Positions 26,135-34,586 of a stretch of DNA of 64,000 nucleotides are shown here, piece by piece. The notes under the pieces were generated by a model. The model did not search any database. It saw only the letters and a program-made list of their open reading frames with translations, and was not told the DNA's origin. Both the position numbers and the translations under genes were made by a program. The DNA is taken from the NCBI RefSeq assembly GCF_026340975.1, contig NZ_JAPEOS010000002.1:2523500-2587499 (forward strand). The letters are read 5' to 3'. The DNA comes from Streptomyces sp. NBC_01214. GTDB lineage: Bacteria > Actinomycetota > Actinomycetes > Streptomycetales > Streptomycetaceae. Position 1 is the first letter of the stretch; every line of letters begins with the position of its first letter.

Positions 26135-27025
26135 GTGTCGAGCCTGAAACTGTTTTACACGAAGAACGGCGTGACTGAGGTCATGCCGCGATTGGCTGAG
26201 GCTGAGGCCGATGTACAGGGCCTGGTCGAGGGGGCGATGGAGACGATGCTCGGGGTTCGATTCCTCGCCTCCGAGTACAGCACCGGTCCCGTTCACGGCG
26301 GGCGCATCGACTCGCTGGGGCTCGATGAGAACGGTGCTCCGGTGATCGTCGAGTACAAGCGATCCACTGACCCCGGCGTGCTGTCGCAAGGGCTGTTCTA
26401 CTTGGCCTGGCTGATGGATCACCGCACCGAGTTCCAGGTGTTGGTCCGCGAGCGTCTCGGGGTGACTGCGGCGTCGCAGGTGTTGTGGAGCGCGCCCCGG
26501 CTGATCTGCGTCGCTGGCGATTTCACCCGCTACGACCTCCACGCGATCCGCGAGCACCGGAGATCGATCGACCTGGTGCGGTACCGGCTGTTCGGCGAGC
26601 ACCACATCGCACTCGAGACGGTCGCCTCGGTCGCCGGGCAGGCCAAAGCGTCTCCGCGCCCGCGTCGTCGTGGCGCTGACGCGCCAGCGCCTGCGCGGCA
26701 GGCGTCAGGAGCGATGGCGGAGCTTGCGGCAGCGGTGGACGAGGTGCTCCTGGGGCTGGGCGAGGACGTCTCGAAGGTCCGGCGCAAGCAGTACGACGCG
26801 TACCAGAGGCTGCGGAACTTCGCCTGCGTCACGGCCAGGCAGGACAAGCTCCTGGCGTACCTCAAAGCAGCCCCGGCGGCCGTCGACCTCGTTTCGGGCT
26901 TCACGAGGGACGTGACGGGGCTGGGACACCACGGCACTGGTGACCTGGAGGTCCAGTTGCACTCGGAGAAGGACGTGGAGCGCGCGCTGGACCTGTTTCG
27001 GCTGTCGTATGTTGCGGTGGCGTAG
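26135..27025 (+). CDS. PD-(D/E)XK-like nuclease domain protein with DUF5655-type C-terminus
   Basis: This 296-residue protein has an N-terminal nuclease-like domain. GGRIDSLGLDENGAPVIVEY and K hold an Asp then Glu-Tyr-Lys in the spacing of PD-(D/E)XK enzymes (about residues 54-74), followed by GLFYLAWLMDHR. Its C-terminal region (about 190-296) resembles the DUF5655 predicted-transport domain (KLLAYLK, FTRDVTGLGHHGTGDLEV). I chose GTG 26,135 because ACAAGGGGG lies directly before it. Similar proteins are scattered singly in actinobacteria; a DNA-repair or defence role is possible but unproven. Confidence 0.75.
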   Translation: MSSLKLFYTKNGVTEVMPRLAEAEADVQGLVEGAMETMLGVRFLASEYSTGPVHGGRIDSLGLDENGAPVIVEYKRSTDPGVLSQGLFYLAWLMDHRTEFQVLVRERLGVTAASQVLWSAPRLICVAGDFTRYDLHAIREHRRSIDLVRYRLFGEHHIALETVASVAGQAKASPRPRRRGADAPAPARQASGAMAELAAAVDEVLLGLGEDVSKVRRKQYDAYQRLRNFACVTARQDKLLAYLKAAPAAVDLVSGFTRDVTGLGHHGTGDLEVQLHSEKDVERALDLFRLSYVAVA

Positions 27026-27029
27026 GGCC

Positions 27030-27601
27030 TGGCGACCGAGCGCTGGGGCCCTCGCCCTGAGCGAGCGGAGCGCGCTGTCCGTGAAATTCGGGAAGGCATT
27101 CGGGTTCTCGGCGGGGCCTTTCGACGGATCGAGCGGGGACGTGGCGGTGGAGGTCGCCATCTTCCCCACGATCCCCGGTGTCGGATGACCAGGCGGCCTT
27201 CGGCGATGTCGTTGTGGCTGCGCTGGGCTTCGGCGCTGACCTCACGTACTTCGTCGCGGGTACACCAGGGGAAGGGATGGTTGCCCCAGGTCCGTTCCGT
27301 GTCGATCCTTTCCTGGAGGGCCGTCTCGATCTCGACGGTGAAGCGGTATCGACTCAGCTGTTTGGCTGCGGTGTTCGCGTAGTACGGCTCCTTGTGGTCG
27401 ATGCGGGCGAGGACCATGGTGTCCGGGTCCGATGCTGGGGAAGCCGAGGTCGTACAGGTGAGAGCGAGCGGCGTCGCTCGTGGAGCCGGAGATCGTGGTG
27501 ACGACGGCTGGGGTGGTGGTCTGGGTGGAGGGCGAAGCGGATGTGAGCGTCGGCGGAGGCATGAGGCATGAGGGGCTTTCGGTCGGGGCGGGAATGGTCA
27601 T
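27030..27601 (-). pseudogene. frameshifted accessory gene, last of the minus-strand operon
   Basis: ATG 27,601 overlaps the preceding stop by 4 nt (ATGA). The protein reads TTISGSTSDAARSHLYDLGF, then the good coding frame changes near 27,420 to VLARIDHKEPYYANTAAKQL and WGNHPFPWCTRDEVREVSAE. It changes again near 27,178 to MATSTATSPLDPSKGPAENP. Two one-base shifts therefore break one reading frame of about 190 residues. Codon bias follows the changed frames, which supports recent damage or sequencing error. I do not recognise the family; its end near 27,030 is estimated. Confidence 0.45.
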
Positions 27602-28713
27602 CGGCTTGGCCGGGCTGGGGTTCGTGCGGCGGAGCCGGCTCGCACGGCCGGATTTTGAAGGGCGGCTGACGGGCGGGAAGGGGGCTTCACGCCCGGGTCG
27701 TTGGTGGCGTGGTGCCAGCGGTTCCGGACGGAGAACAGCGTGGAGAGTGCCCGGCGGCTGCCGGTGGCCAGTTGGTGGACGGAGGTTGCCTCGTCCGACG
27801 TCAGCGTCGCGATTCGGGAGGCGACCGTGACGGCCTGACTGAGGAGCGCGCGCTGGAGGATCTTCTGGCCCCAGTGCTCCGGTGCGCCGGCGGGATAGGA
27901 GACCAGGTCGAGGACCCTGTCAGGGCCGAACCCCAAGTTAAGCAGGCCGCGTTGCTGGGCTTCCCACAGCAGGGTGATGGGGTCCACGGGCGCCCCTCTG
28001 CGGGCGAGGGCCGTCAGGCAGGCGAAGAGGGCGGCGTGCACGGGGACGGTGAAGTCGCTTTCGTGTAGCCAGCGCATCCGCGGCAGGTCGTCGGGGCGGG
28101 CGGTCGCTGCGGCCAGCAGCATCCGTTCCTCGTCTTCCGCCTCCGCCGACGCCTCGGCTGCCGGGCCGGATGCCGCCGGGGTCCTGGGCATCGACCCGCG
28201 GTGAGAGGGGAAGGCCGTGGCCAGCTCGTCGAGGTAGACGGCGAGCTCGTCGGCGCGGGCCAGTACGGTTCCGGCCGGGTCGGGCCCCGGGGTGCGGGCG
28301 GCCTGGGAGAGGAGCCCGGCGTGCCGGCGCAGGAGGCGGCGGGCATGTCCGGAGCGGACCATCTGGGCATAGGCCGGGGCATGGGCGTCTGTGGGGCAGT
28401 TGCTGATGAGGATGTGCAGGTAGGCGGCATTCAGGGCGCGGGTCTGGGCGGCGTCGAGGAGCTGGTTCGGCCACACCGGGCTGGTGCGGTGGACCTCGGG
28501 CGTGGGCGGGGACACCGTGCGCATCGCCGCGAACAGGCTGCCGTGGGCAGCGCTGGAGAAGTGCTCGGGCTCGAGCGGGCCGATGGTCTTCAGGCGGTCG
28601 GGTACCAGGAGCAGGGCGCCGAGCAGGGCCTGCTCGGCGTAGTGGACCACGGGCAGAGGTGCCGGATCCCCGAGGAGATCTTCCTCGGATGCGGCGCGGG
28701 CGTGGTCGGGCAT
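27598..28713 (-). CDS. DnaB N-terminal-domain protein without helicase domain
   Basis: The 371-residue protein carries two copies of a helical domain like the N-terminal domain of replicative DnaB helicase. The first (about residues 20-110) has AEQALLGALLLVPDRLKTIG and LEPEHFSSAAHGSLFAAM. The second (about 145-250) has DEERMLLAAATARPDDLPRM and ESDFTVPVHAALFACL. No Walker A or RecA-like core follows; the tail is basic. Such stand-alone domains could bind primase or the host helicase, which would suit plasmid or element replication. ATG 28,713 overlaps the methyltransferase stop (TGATG), indicating coupled translation. Confidence 0.75.
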   Translation of the reverse strand: MPDHARAASEEDLLGDPAPLPVVHYAEQALLGALLLVPDRLKTIGPLEPEHFSSAAHGSLFAAMRTVSPPTPEVHRTSPVWPNQLLDAAQTRALNAAYLHILISNCPTDAHAPAYAQMVRSGHARRLLRRHAGLLSQAARTPGPDPAGTVLARADELAVYLDELATAFPSHRGSMPRTPAASGPAAEASAEAEDEERMLLAAATARPDDLPRMRWLHESDFTVPVHAALFACLTALARRGAPVDPITLLWEAQQRGLLNLGFGPDRVLDLVSYPAGAPEHWGQKILQRALLSQAVTVASRIATLTSDEATSVHQLATGSRRALSTLFSVRNRWHHATNDPGVKPPSRPSAALQNPAVRAGSAARTPARPSR

Positions 28714-29951
28714 CACGCCGCCAGGACGAAGTCGTCGCGGTTGAGCGTGCGTTCCACGTGCGGCGCGATCAAGTGCCCTGCGAGCAGCGGGGGGACGGCG
28801 TTGCCGATCTGCGAGAAGCGCTGGCCCTTGGTGCCCTGCCAGGGGTAAGCCGCCGGGAAGGATTGCAGGATCCCGGCTTCCTCGGCGGTGATCCGGATGG
28901 CCGGCGCCGCGGCGGAGCCCAGGGTTGTGGCGGAGCGGGTGGTCCAGATGCATTCGTTGGCGCGGTTGCCGAAGAACAAGGTGGCGGCCGGCTCGGTCAC
29001 GGGGCGGACGGCCGCATTCGCCTGGCTGTTGCTGCGCAGAACCCAGTCCGGTCCGGCCGCGCAGCGAGGCGACGGCCGGGCCCCTTCCCGGCACCTGCAC
29101 GGCGAGCCGGTCTTGGAGCTCCGGGAGAGGTCCGTGCGGGGCGGGGGGCTTTGCCAGGCGCCGCGGTCGCGGGCGTCGGACAGCGTCTTACGGGAGCCGG
29201 ACGGGAAGGGTTCGGGCCCGCCCCCGGGTCCGCCGCCGGCGCACACCGTGGGCACGGGCCCGTCCGTGCGGCCCCAGCCCAGGGCTCCGGCCATGGACAC
29301 CCATCGCTGGCGGCCGGGCCCGAAGAGGGATTCCTGCTCGCCGAGCTTGGCGTGCGTGGGTTCGGGCGGGGCGGCCCGACGGATGCGGGAGGCGATCAGG
29401 ATCGCCCTCCTCCTGGTCTGCGGTACGCCGTAGTCGGCCGCGTTCAGGATGCCGCTCCAGGTGGAGAATCCCCAGGTGCGCAGCACGGCGGCGTACTGCT
29501 TCCACAGCGGTGCGACGTCGGGCACCTCCTCCATCAGCACCCACTCCGGCTCGCCCACGGTGTGGAGGGCATGGAGGTATCGCATGGGCTCGGCTGCCAG
29601 TAGCGACCGCGGGTCCTGGCAGGCGGCAAGCAGCTGGGGCCGGGTATCGCGGCCGACCGCGAGGTCGGCAACGGCCTGGTGGACAAGAGGCTGGTCGACA
29701 AGCCCGAGACGTTTGCCGGCCATGCTCCATGCCTGGCAGGGCGGGCTCGCTATCAGCCCGCGGGTCCGCCCCACGAAGGGCCGGACCGGGTAGAGCGCGA
29801 CGTCGGTACGGATCGTGGTCTGCCCGGCTGCGGCGCGAGTCTTGCAGGCCCATTCGTCCCACTCCAGGCCGACGTCGCGCACACCCAGCACGTGCAGGGC
29901 ATGTCCCCAACCGCCCGGACCGGCGAAGAGGTCCACGATGAGGTCTCTCAT
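28713..29951 (-). CDS. DNA (cytosine-5) methyltransferase
   Basis: The 412-residue enzyme transfers methyl groups from S-adenosylmethionine to cytosine in DNA. It has motif I DLFAGPGGWG (residues 7-16), motif IV SPPCQAWS with catalytic Cys72, motif VIII GVPQTRRRAILIAS and motif X QRFSQIGNAVPP. Motif VI is unusual: MEEVPDV where ENV is normal, so an Asn-to-Glu change. A glycine-rich stretch (AGGGPGGGPEP) lies in the target-recognition region. No restriction enzyme is adjacent; as part of a transfer module it probably protects incoming element DNA. It overlaps both neighbours. Confidence 0.9.
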   Translation of the reverse strand: MRDLIVDLFAGPGGWGHALHVLGVRDVGLEWDEWACKTRAAAGQTTIRTDVALYPVRPFVGRTRGLIASPPCQAWSMAGKRLGLVDQPLVHQAVADLAVGRDTRPQLLAACQDPRSLLAAEPMRYLHALHTVGEPEWVLMEEVPDVAPLWKQYAAVLRTWGFSTWSGILNAADYGVPQTRRRAILIASRIRRAAPPEPTHAKLGEQESLFGPGRQRWVSMAGALGWGRTDGPVPTVCAGGGPGGGPEPFPSGSRKTLSDARDRGAWQSPPPRTDLSRSSKTGSPCRCREGARPSPRCAAGPDWVLRSNSQANAAVRPVTEPAATLFFGNRANECIWTTRSATTLGSAAAPAIRITAEEAGILQSFPAAYPWQGTKGQRFSQIGNAVPPLLAGHLIAPHVERTLNRDDFVLAA

Positions 29952-30269
29952 ACGGCCAGCCCGAAATCGTCCCGGACCGGTTCGGGCTGCTCACCCCGGC
30001 AGGCCCACGGCGAGCAGCCGTCCACGACACCGGCTTCGAGAGCCTCCGCGTCCGGAGCGTCGTTCTCCTGCTGGAGGGCGGCCCATTCTGCTGCGGTGAC
30101 ATGGTCGATCGGCGCCTCGGAAAGGGGCGCCCGGGAGCGGTGCAGAAAAGCCTGGCCGAGGAGCGGGTTGCCGCTCGCGTTCGCGCGGGCATTGCCCTGA
30201 TGGATGGCCGCGTCGAATTCGACGACGTCAGTCCATTCACTGGGAGAGGAGTCCCTGATGCTGCGCCAT
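29948..30269 (-). pseudogene. small accessory gene with a frame change near its start
   Basis: The good coding frame reads VVEFDAAIHQGNARANASGN, SRAPLSEAPIDHVTAAEWAA and DGCSPWACRGEQPEPVRDDF. It ends in a TGA that overlaps the methyltransferase ATG (ATGA). Upstream this frame has no ATG or GTG. The nearest start, ATG 30,269 with GGAAG 8 nt before it, is in another frame and meets TGA after 10 codons. One missing or extra base near 30,240-30,255 would join them into a protein of about 107 residues. The conserved Cys pair hints at a metal site. Family unknown. Confidence 0.5.
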
Positions 30270-30462
30270 TGAGCACTTCCGTGAAATGGGCGAGTTGTTG
30301 AGAATCGAGACAGGGCCGTGACCTTTCTGTAGGGGCGTGGAAGGGCCCGCGGAGGGCGGTGCCCGAGGCGCTGCGATGCGGGGAGGGTGGGTTGACGAGG
30401 ACCGTGACTCTGGAGGGGGGCCAGTCGTTCAACCGTGCATGGGTGCGAGCAGGGAACAGCCG

Positions 30463-30819
30463 ATGGCTGACGTCCTACCCTGTGAGGGCGCCGGGCGGGC
30501 CGGTCAGGTTGGGCCCGCGGCCAGCCCGGCGCCTGCCCCAGACGAGGCCGCGGGGCTGGTCGACGCGATAGTCGAGGCGGTGCGCGAAGCGGACGATGTT
30601 CGCATTCGCGGCTTGCTTCAGTGGCTGGTGCCGCTGGCCGATACGGAAGTCCTGCTCCTGTTGCGCGCGAAGTTGCTGGGTGAGGAAGTCAGCGGCTTCC
30701 CGGGCGAGGGCCGAGGGCAGGGGGCTCGTTATGATGCGTTGTATGGCCCCCGGTGCATTGGCGTCGGGTCATTCCTTGCTTTCCGTCCTTGTTTAGAATG
30801 TGGAAGCGCACGGGTGTGA
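30463..30819 (+). CDS. hypothetical protein, plus-strand gene inside the minus-strand cluster
   Basis: The 118-residue frame has an acidic helical core (VDAIVEAVREADDVRIRGLL, then LVPLADTEVLLLLRAKLLGE) and a less convincing tail. I favour ATG 30,463; ATG 30,433 is an alternative. It is convergent with the coupling-protein gene, ending 10 nt from its stop. The region 30,270-30,462 should contain promoters for both directions, but I cannot place them. Family not recognised. Confidence 0.5.
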   Translation: MADVLPCEGAGRAGQVGPAASPAPAPDEAAGLVDAIVEAVREADDVRIRGLLQWLVPLADTEVLLLLRAKLLGEEVSGFPGEGRGQGARYDALYGPRCIGVGSFLAFRPCLECGSARV

Positions 30820-30828
30820 GGTGCGGTA

Positions 30829-32619
30829 TCACGCGGCCTTCTTGAAGTCGGCTTGCGCAGGGGCGGCTTTGGCGACTGCCCGCGCGGTGATCGCGTCCGA
30901 GGCTGCCTTGGATGCGGCGGCCAGGTCGCCCGCGCCCGGTTCGAGGTACCAGGGGCGCAGGTCGAGCGCGGCCGGGCGGAGCCCGGTGGCGAAGAGGAGG
31001 GCGGTGCCCTTGGGCAGCGCGCGGATCCGGTCCGCGGGCAGGATCCGCTCCTGCCGCATGCTGATCGAGGTGGACTTGCCCGAGTCGGAGATGCTGGTGG
31101 ACTTCGTCTCGACGTCGTGGTCACCGATCAGACGACTGAGCTTGTCCGCGAAATCGGGATCATCGATGCCGGCGCCGATTACCTTGATCGTTGCCGCCGA
31201 CCACAGGGCGTCCATGCCTGCGTCCGACCACACCTTCTGACCCTGCCGGTAGCTCTGCAGGATCGTGATCGGGATGATCCCGCGGGAACCCAGGTGCGAG
31301 TACAGGTCCGGCAAATCGGAGATTTTGCACACGTTGGCGGCCTCGTCGAGGATCGCGAGCATGGGCGGATCGAGGCGCCCGCCGGTACGTTCGGCTCGGG
31401 TGGTCGCGGCCCGCATCACTGAGTCCGCGCACGCAGCGATCAGCGCGGAGGCTCCGCCGCCGCCATCCTTGGAGAGCAGGAACAGCGTGTCGGTGGAGGC
31501 CACGAAATCGGCCGGGCGGAACTCCGGGACGTCCTTCTGCGGGGTCACCCAGGTGGCGATGTCGGCGCTGAGTAGGGCGGACGCGTACTGTCTTGCGGTC
31601 TCATACACCCCGTCGCGCGTTTCGGGCGGACCCTCGACCGTTCCCTTCAACTGGGCTGCGACAGCGGTGAATCCGTGGTCGCGCAGGATGTCGAGGGGGC
31701 GCCGGTCGGCGGGGAAGGCCAGCCACTGCATCACGTCCGTGATCGGGCGGTTGTCGAGGGCCGCAGCCAGGAACAGCTGGCTCAGGACGTTGCTGCCGGC
31801 CTTGGACCAGAAGTCGCCCTGCTGGCTTGCGTCCACGGAGGCGGCGAGGAAGTGGCCGGCCAGACGTCCCGCGCCCTCCAGGGACTTCGCGTCGGCCAAC
31901 GGGTTCCACCACATGGTGCGCGGTGCGTGGGCGATCTGCTGGGGGTCCATCGACCACACCCGACCCACCCGGCTGCGGGCGTCGAAGCAGGCCGTATAGG
32001 CGTCACCGGCAGCCTTGTTGCTGGTCAGGAGCACGGCGCCGGGGGCGGCCAGGATCGAGGGAATCGCCAGCGAGGTGGTCTTTCCGGAGCGGGGGGCCAT
32101 GATCGCGACCGCTACGTCCTCCCACCCCATCCGGACTTCGGTCTTGCTGCCCTGGAGGTTGCCGAGGAGGATCCCGGTGTCGGACGGGGCGATGCGTTGG
32201 GCGTCCTTCAGGCTCAGGCGCAGGCTGCGGGCTTTTTCGGTGATCGCGGTGGCCAGGACCGGTGCGATGTCCTTGGCCTTCGCGGTGCCCTCGATGCGGC
32301 GCTTCTTGTTGCCGCCGAGCGTGCCCTTGTGGCGGCTCCACCACAGGCCGCCGGCGGCGGCAAGGGCGAGCAGGGCTAGGACGGGCAGGATCCGCGCACC
32401 GATCAGCAGGGACGTTTCTCCCAGGTCGGGCCAGAGCTGGTCGGGACGTATCAGTGCGTCGGCGGGCCGGTAGGCGGCCCAGGCGTTGCTGGTGGCCAGG
32501 GAGGTGAGGTTCCCGCCGAGCCAGGCGAGGTGGGTGAGGGGGATGGCGACGGCGAAGGCCCCGAGAAGGGCCTTGAAGGCTATGTCGTAGCCGTCGGCGG
32601 AGGAGCTGGGCTGAGACAA
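30829..32619 (-). CDS. VirD4/TraD-like type IV coupling protein
   Basis: The 596-residue membrane ATPase brings the DNA substrate to the transfer channel. It has two N-terminal helices (about 17-38 and 72-94), Walker A APRSGKTTSL (175-184), a segment AAGDAYTACFDARSRVGRV, Walker B MLAILDEAANVC and the TraG/TraD-type recognition region SHLGSRGIIPITILQSYRQG. I chose TTG 32,619 because it precedes the first helix at normal distance; the start is uncertain since no strong ribosome site is near. The gene is the downstream end of the conjugation cluster, beyond many small overlapping genes. Confidence 0.88.
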   Translation of the reverse strand: MSQPSSSADGYDIAFKALLGAFAVAIPLTHLAWLGGNLTSLATSNAWAAYRPADALIRPDQLWPDLGETSLLIGARILPVLALLALAAAGGLWWSRHKGTLGGNKKRRIEGTAKAKDIAPVLATAITEKARSLRLSLKDAQRIAPSDTGILLGNLQGSKTEVRMGWEDVAVAIMAPRSGKTTSLAIPSILAAPGAVLLTSNKAAGDAYTACFDARSRVGRVWSMDPQQIAHAPRTMWWNPLADAKSLEGAGRLAGHFLAASVDASQQGDFWSKAGSNVLSQLFLAAALDNRPITDVMQWLAFPADRRPLDILRDHGFTAVAAQLKGTVEGPPETRDGVYETARQYASALLSADIATWVTPQKDVPEFRPADFVASTDTLFLLSKDGGGGASALIAACADSVMRAATTRAERTGGRLDPPMLAILDEAANVCKISDLPDLYSHLGSRGIIPITILQSYRQGQKVWSDAGMDALWSAATIKVIGAGIDDPDFADKLSRLIGDHDVETKSTSISDSGKSTSISMRQERILPADRIRALPKGTALLFATGLRPAALDLRPWYLEPGAGDLAAASKAASDAITARAVAKAAPAQADFKKAA

Positions 32620-32782
32620 GGGCGCGCGATTCCATTTGGCGGTCGCGGCGGGTGAGCCGTACGACCGGGCTGAGGGGGATGTGGGTGGTGGTTTCGATCC
32701 GAGGGCCCGCGGCGGTGCGTACGGCGGTGGTATGGATCTCCAGGACGGCGCGGCCGTGGACGAACCAGCCGTAAAGGGCGTT
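32620..32782 (-). other. remnant coding stretch without a start codon
   Basis: Directly after the stop of the next gene upstream (32,783) the same frame continues as NALYGWFVHGRAVLEIHTTA and IETTTHIPLSPVVRLTRRDR with good codon bias, but no ATG, GTG or TTG. It runs into the coupling-protein gene in another frame. It looks like the middle of a lost gene. Confidence 0.3.
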
Positions 32783-33178
32783 TCACGCCTCCGCGTTACG
32801 GGCGTCAACTGCAGCCTGGCGGGCCTCCGCGCTTGCATGAGGATGGGCAGCGAGGCGGGTTCGGCACTCCGTCCTGATGGCCGCTATCTGGTCGAGCGCA
32901 TCGCGCAGTTGAGTCAGTTGCCAGGCCCAACGGTTCTGGACGGAGGAGGCGGGGACCCGTTCGAGGTCGGCCTCGGCGGCGTCGAGCAGGACGCCGGCCT
33001 CCTCGCTGACCGGTTCGAACGCCTTCCACACCACGTGGTCCCGGTCGGCCTTGCGGTCGTCGTAGCTCTCCGGGTCGTACGGCCAGCCATCGAGATCGGT
33101 GTGCTCGTCGGAGTACAGGTCCCAGGCGTCGACCGCCGCATCCGCCGCGCGCAGGAAGGCCGCAAGACGGCTGACCAT
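32783..33178 (-). CDS. hypothetical helical protein
   Basis: The 131-residue protein is acidic and tryptophan-containing: RLAAFLRAADAAVDAWDLYS, DEHTDLDGWPYDPESYDDRK and VQNRWAWQLTQLRDALDQIA. ATG 33,178 starts the clearly conserved-looking part; upstream codons are proline-rich and doubtful. It resembles short proteins that recur in Streptomyces mobile elements, but I know no function. It is mostly helical with no membrane segment. It sits downstream of a DUF317 gene in the same direction. Confidence 0.6.
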   Translation of the reverse strand: MVSRLAAFLRAADAAVDAWDLYSDEHTDLDGWPYDPESYDDRKADRDHVVWKAFEPVSEEAGVLLDAAEADLERVPASSVQNRWAWQLTQLRDALDQIAAIRTECRTRLAAHPHASAEARQAAVDARNAEA

Positions 33179-33249
33179 CGCCTGAAGGCCGGGGACGGCA
33201 GTGCTGCCGGAGGGGGGCGGATTGGAGCAAGGGCGGGCCTTCTCGGGTT

Positions 33250-34074
33250 TCAGGGGCGGGATGTACGGGAGTGCGCCGGACTTGCCGGGGCGGCCGGGGC
33301 CGGTAGGCGGGTGGTGAGGTGGGTGCGGCGCTGGGCGCGGGCCTGTGCCCGGGCGGCGTCGATGCGGGTGAAGTGGGCTTCGACTGCCTGCTGGGGAGTG
33401 AGCGGGCTGGGGTTCTGCCGGGCGCTGTAGTGATCGAGGTCGTACATGCCGCGCAGGACGGGGGCGGCCGAGACGAGCTGTTCGGCCAGGCCGGCCATGA
33501 GGTGGTCCGGGACCGGGCCGCTGATCCACATCTTCCAGATCGGCGCACCGGTGTGGTCGGGCTGGACGATCCGCCAAGCCATTTGGTCGGAGCAGTCGTT
33601 GAAGATCGGACGCAGTTCGGCGCTGATCGGCAGCTCCGGTGCAGGCGAGCGGGCCTGGCCGGTGCCGTCCGGCTGGCGCTCCAGGGCCCAGCCGGCCATC
33701 TGCATGTGCTCCCACGGACTGCTGTCGCCTCGGCGCGGTCCGTGGAGAAGGCCGTCGGTGAATCCGGCGATGATCTCCGCCGGCACCATCCGGTCGAAGG
33801 AGGCGTTCCACGTCCAGTCGACGGACTGGATCCGCCACGGCGAGCCGGAGGCGAACGGATCGATCACCAGCTGGTGCCGGGCCTCGTCGGGGCCAGCCAG
33901 GGCGATCCGGAGGTCGCCGGGGGCGGAGGTGAGGGTCCAGCCGGCGGCGAGCAGGGCGTGGGTGACGTGGCGTGGGTCGCCGGGCCCGGCGAGGGGGCGG
34001 GGCGTGGTCTCGAAGGGGATCTTCGTGGCGTGGTCCTCGGCGTACGAGGCCCGCTGGGTGGGGCTTACCGCCAC
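33250..34074 (-). CDS. DUF317 domain protein
   Basis: The 274-residue protein opens with the DUF317-like FETTPRPLAGPGDPRHVTHALLAAGW and holds two repeats. The first ends VPAEIIAGFTDGLLHG, and the second covers HMQMAGWALERQPDGTG to MAGLAEQLVS. A basic proline-rich tail follows. DUF317 proteins are common in Streptomyces elements; no biochemical role is established. The start at ATG 34,074 overlaps the upstream helical gene by 10 nt, and the pair mirrors the pair at 35,758-34,587, so a two-gene cassette was duplicated. Confidence 0.82.
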   Translation of the reverse strand: MAVSPTQRASYAEDHATKIPFETTPRPLAGPGDPRHVTHALLAAGWTLTSAPGDLRIALAGPDEARHQLVIDPFASGSPWRIQSVDWTWNASFDRMVPAEIIAGFTDGLLHGPRRGDSSPWEHMQMAGWALERQPDGTGQARSPAPELPISAELRPIFNDCSDQMAWRIVQPDHTGAPIWKMWISGPVPDHLMAGLAEQLVSAAPVLRGMYDLDHYSARQNPSPLTPQQAVEAHFTRIDAARAQARAQRRTHLTTRLPAPAAPASPAHSRTSRP

Positions 34075-34430
34075 GGGACCGCCTGGGCGGGTGCCCTGCG
34101 GACGGAGGCAGTCCGCAGGGGGTCCAGGGTGAGGTCGAGCAGCCGCAGGTCCTGCAGGACGGATGCCGCCTCGATGTACTCGCCCAGGGTCGCCTCGACG
34201 ATTTCGGTGCGGGGAACGGTGGTCTCCTGGGCGAGGTAGCGGGCGATGCCGCGCAGGGCTTCGCCGAGGCGGGCTGCGGTACCTGTATCGGCGTCGACGA
34301 GCGCGGCGATCAAGGGAAGGGCATCGGCCAGGCTGGGACCGGTCCGCAGGTGGGCGGCGAGGCGGTGCAGGGTCTGGGCGGACGCGCGGACCTCTTCCGC
34401 GGTCAGCTGGGTGGTGGGTTCGTCGGTCAT
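34065..34430 (-). CDS. helical partner of the DUF317 protein (copy 1)
   Basis: The 121-residue protein is predicted almost all helical: VRASAQTLHRLAAHLRTGPS, then DALPLIAALVDADTGTAARL and GEALRGIARYLAQE. It resembles the protein at 35,369-35,758, which sits in the same relation to another DUF317 gene (shared pattern of a repeated helix, then D-A-D-[ST]-G-[TV]-x-[AG]-R-L). Gene overlap with the DUF317 partner suggests that the two act together. Function unknown. Confidence 0.65.
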   Translation of the reverse strand: MTDEPTTQLTAEEVRASAQTLHRLAAHLRTGPSLADALPLIAALVDADTGTAARLGEALRGIARYLAQETTVPRTEIVEATLGEYIEAASVLQDLRLLDLTLDPLRTASVRRAPAQAVPWR

Positions 34431-34586
34431 CGAAAGCTCCGGGGAGGGGAAAGGCGGTTCAGGAGCGCGGGGGTATCAGGCCGTGACCGGGCGGTGGAGG
34501 CGCCGGGTGCCGGGCCGGGACTGGTGGTCGGGGTGAGATGTCGCCCAAGGGCGCGGCCGAGGAGGGGCGACGATGGACCGGGCCGG

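Noticed and set aside
32636..33430. Plus-strand open frame of 264 codons
   Set aside because: Codon bias and domain likeness support the minus-strand genes here; the plus frame is a shadow.
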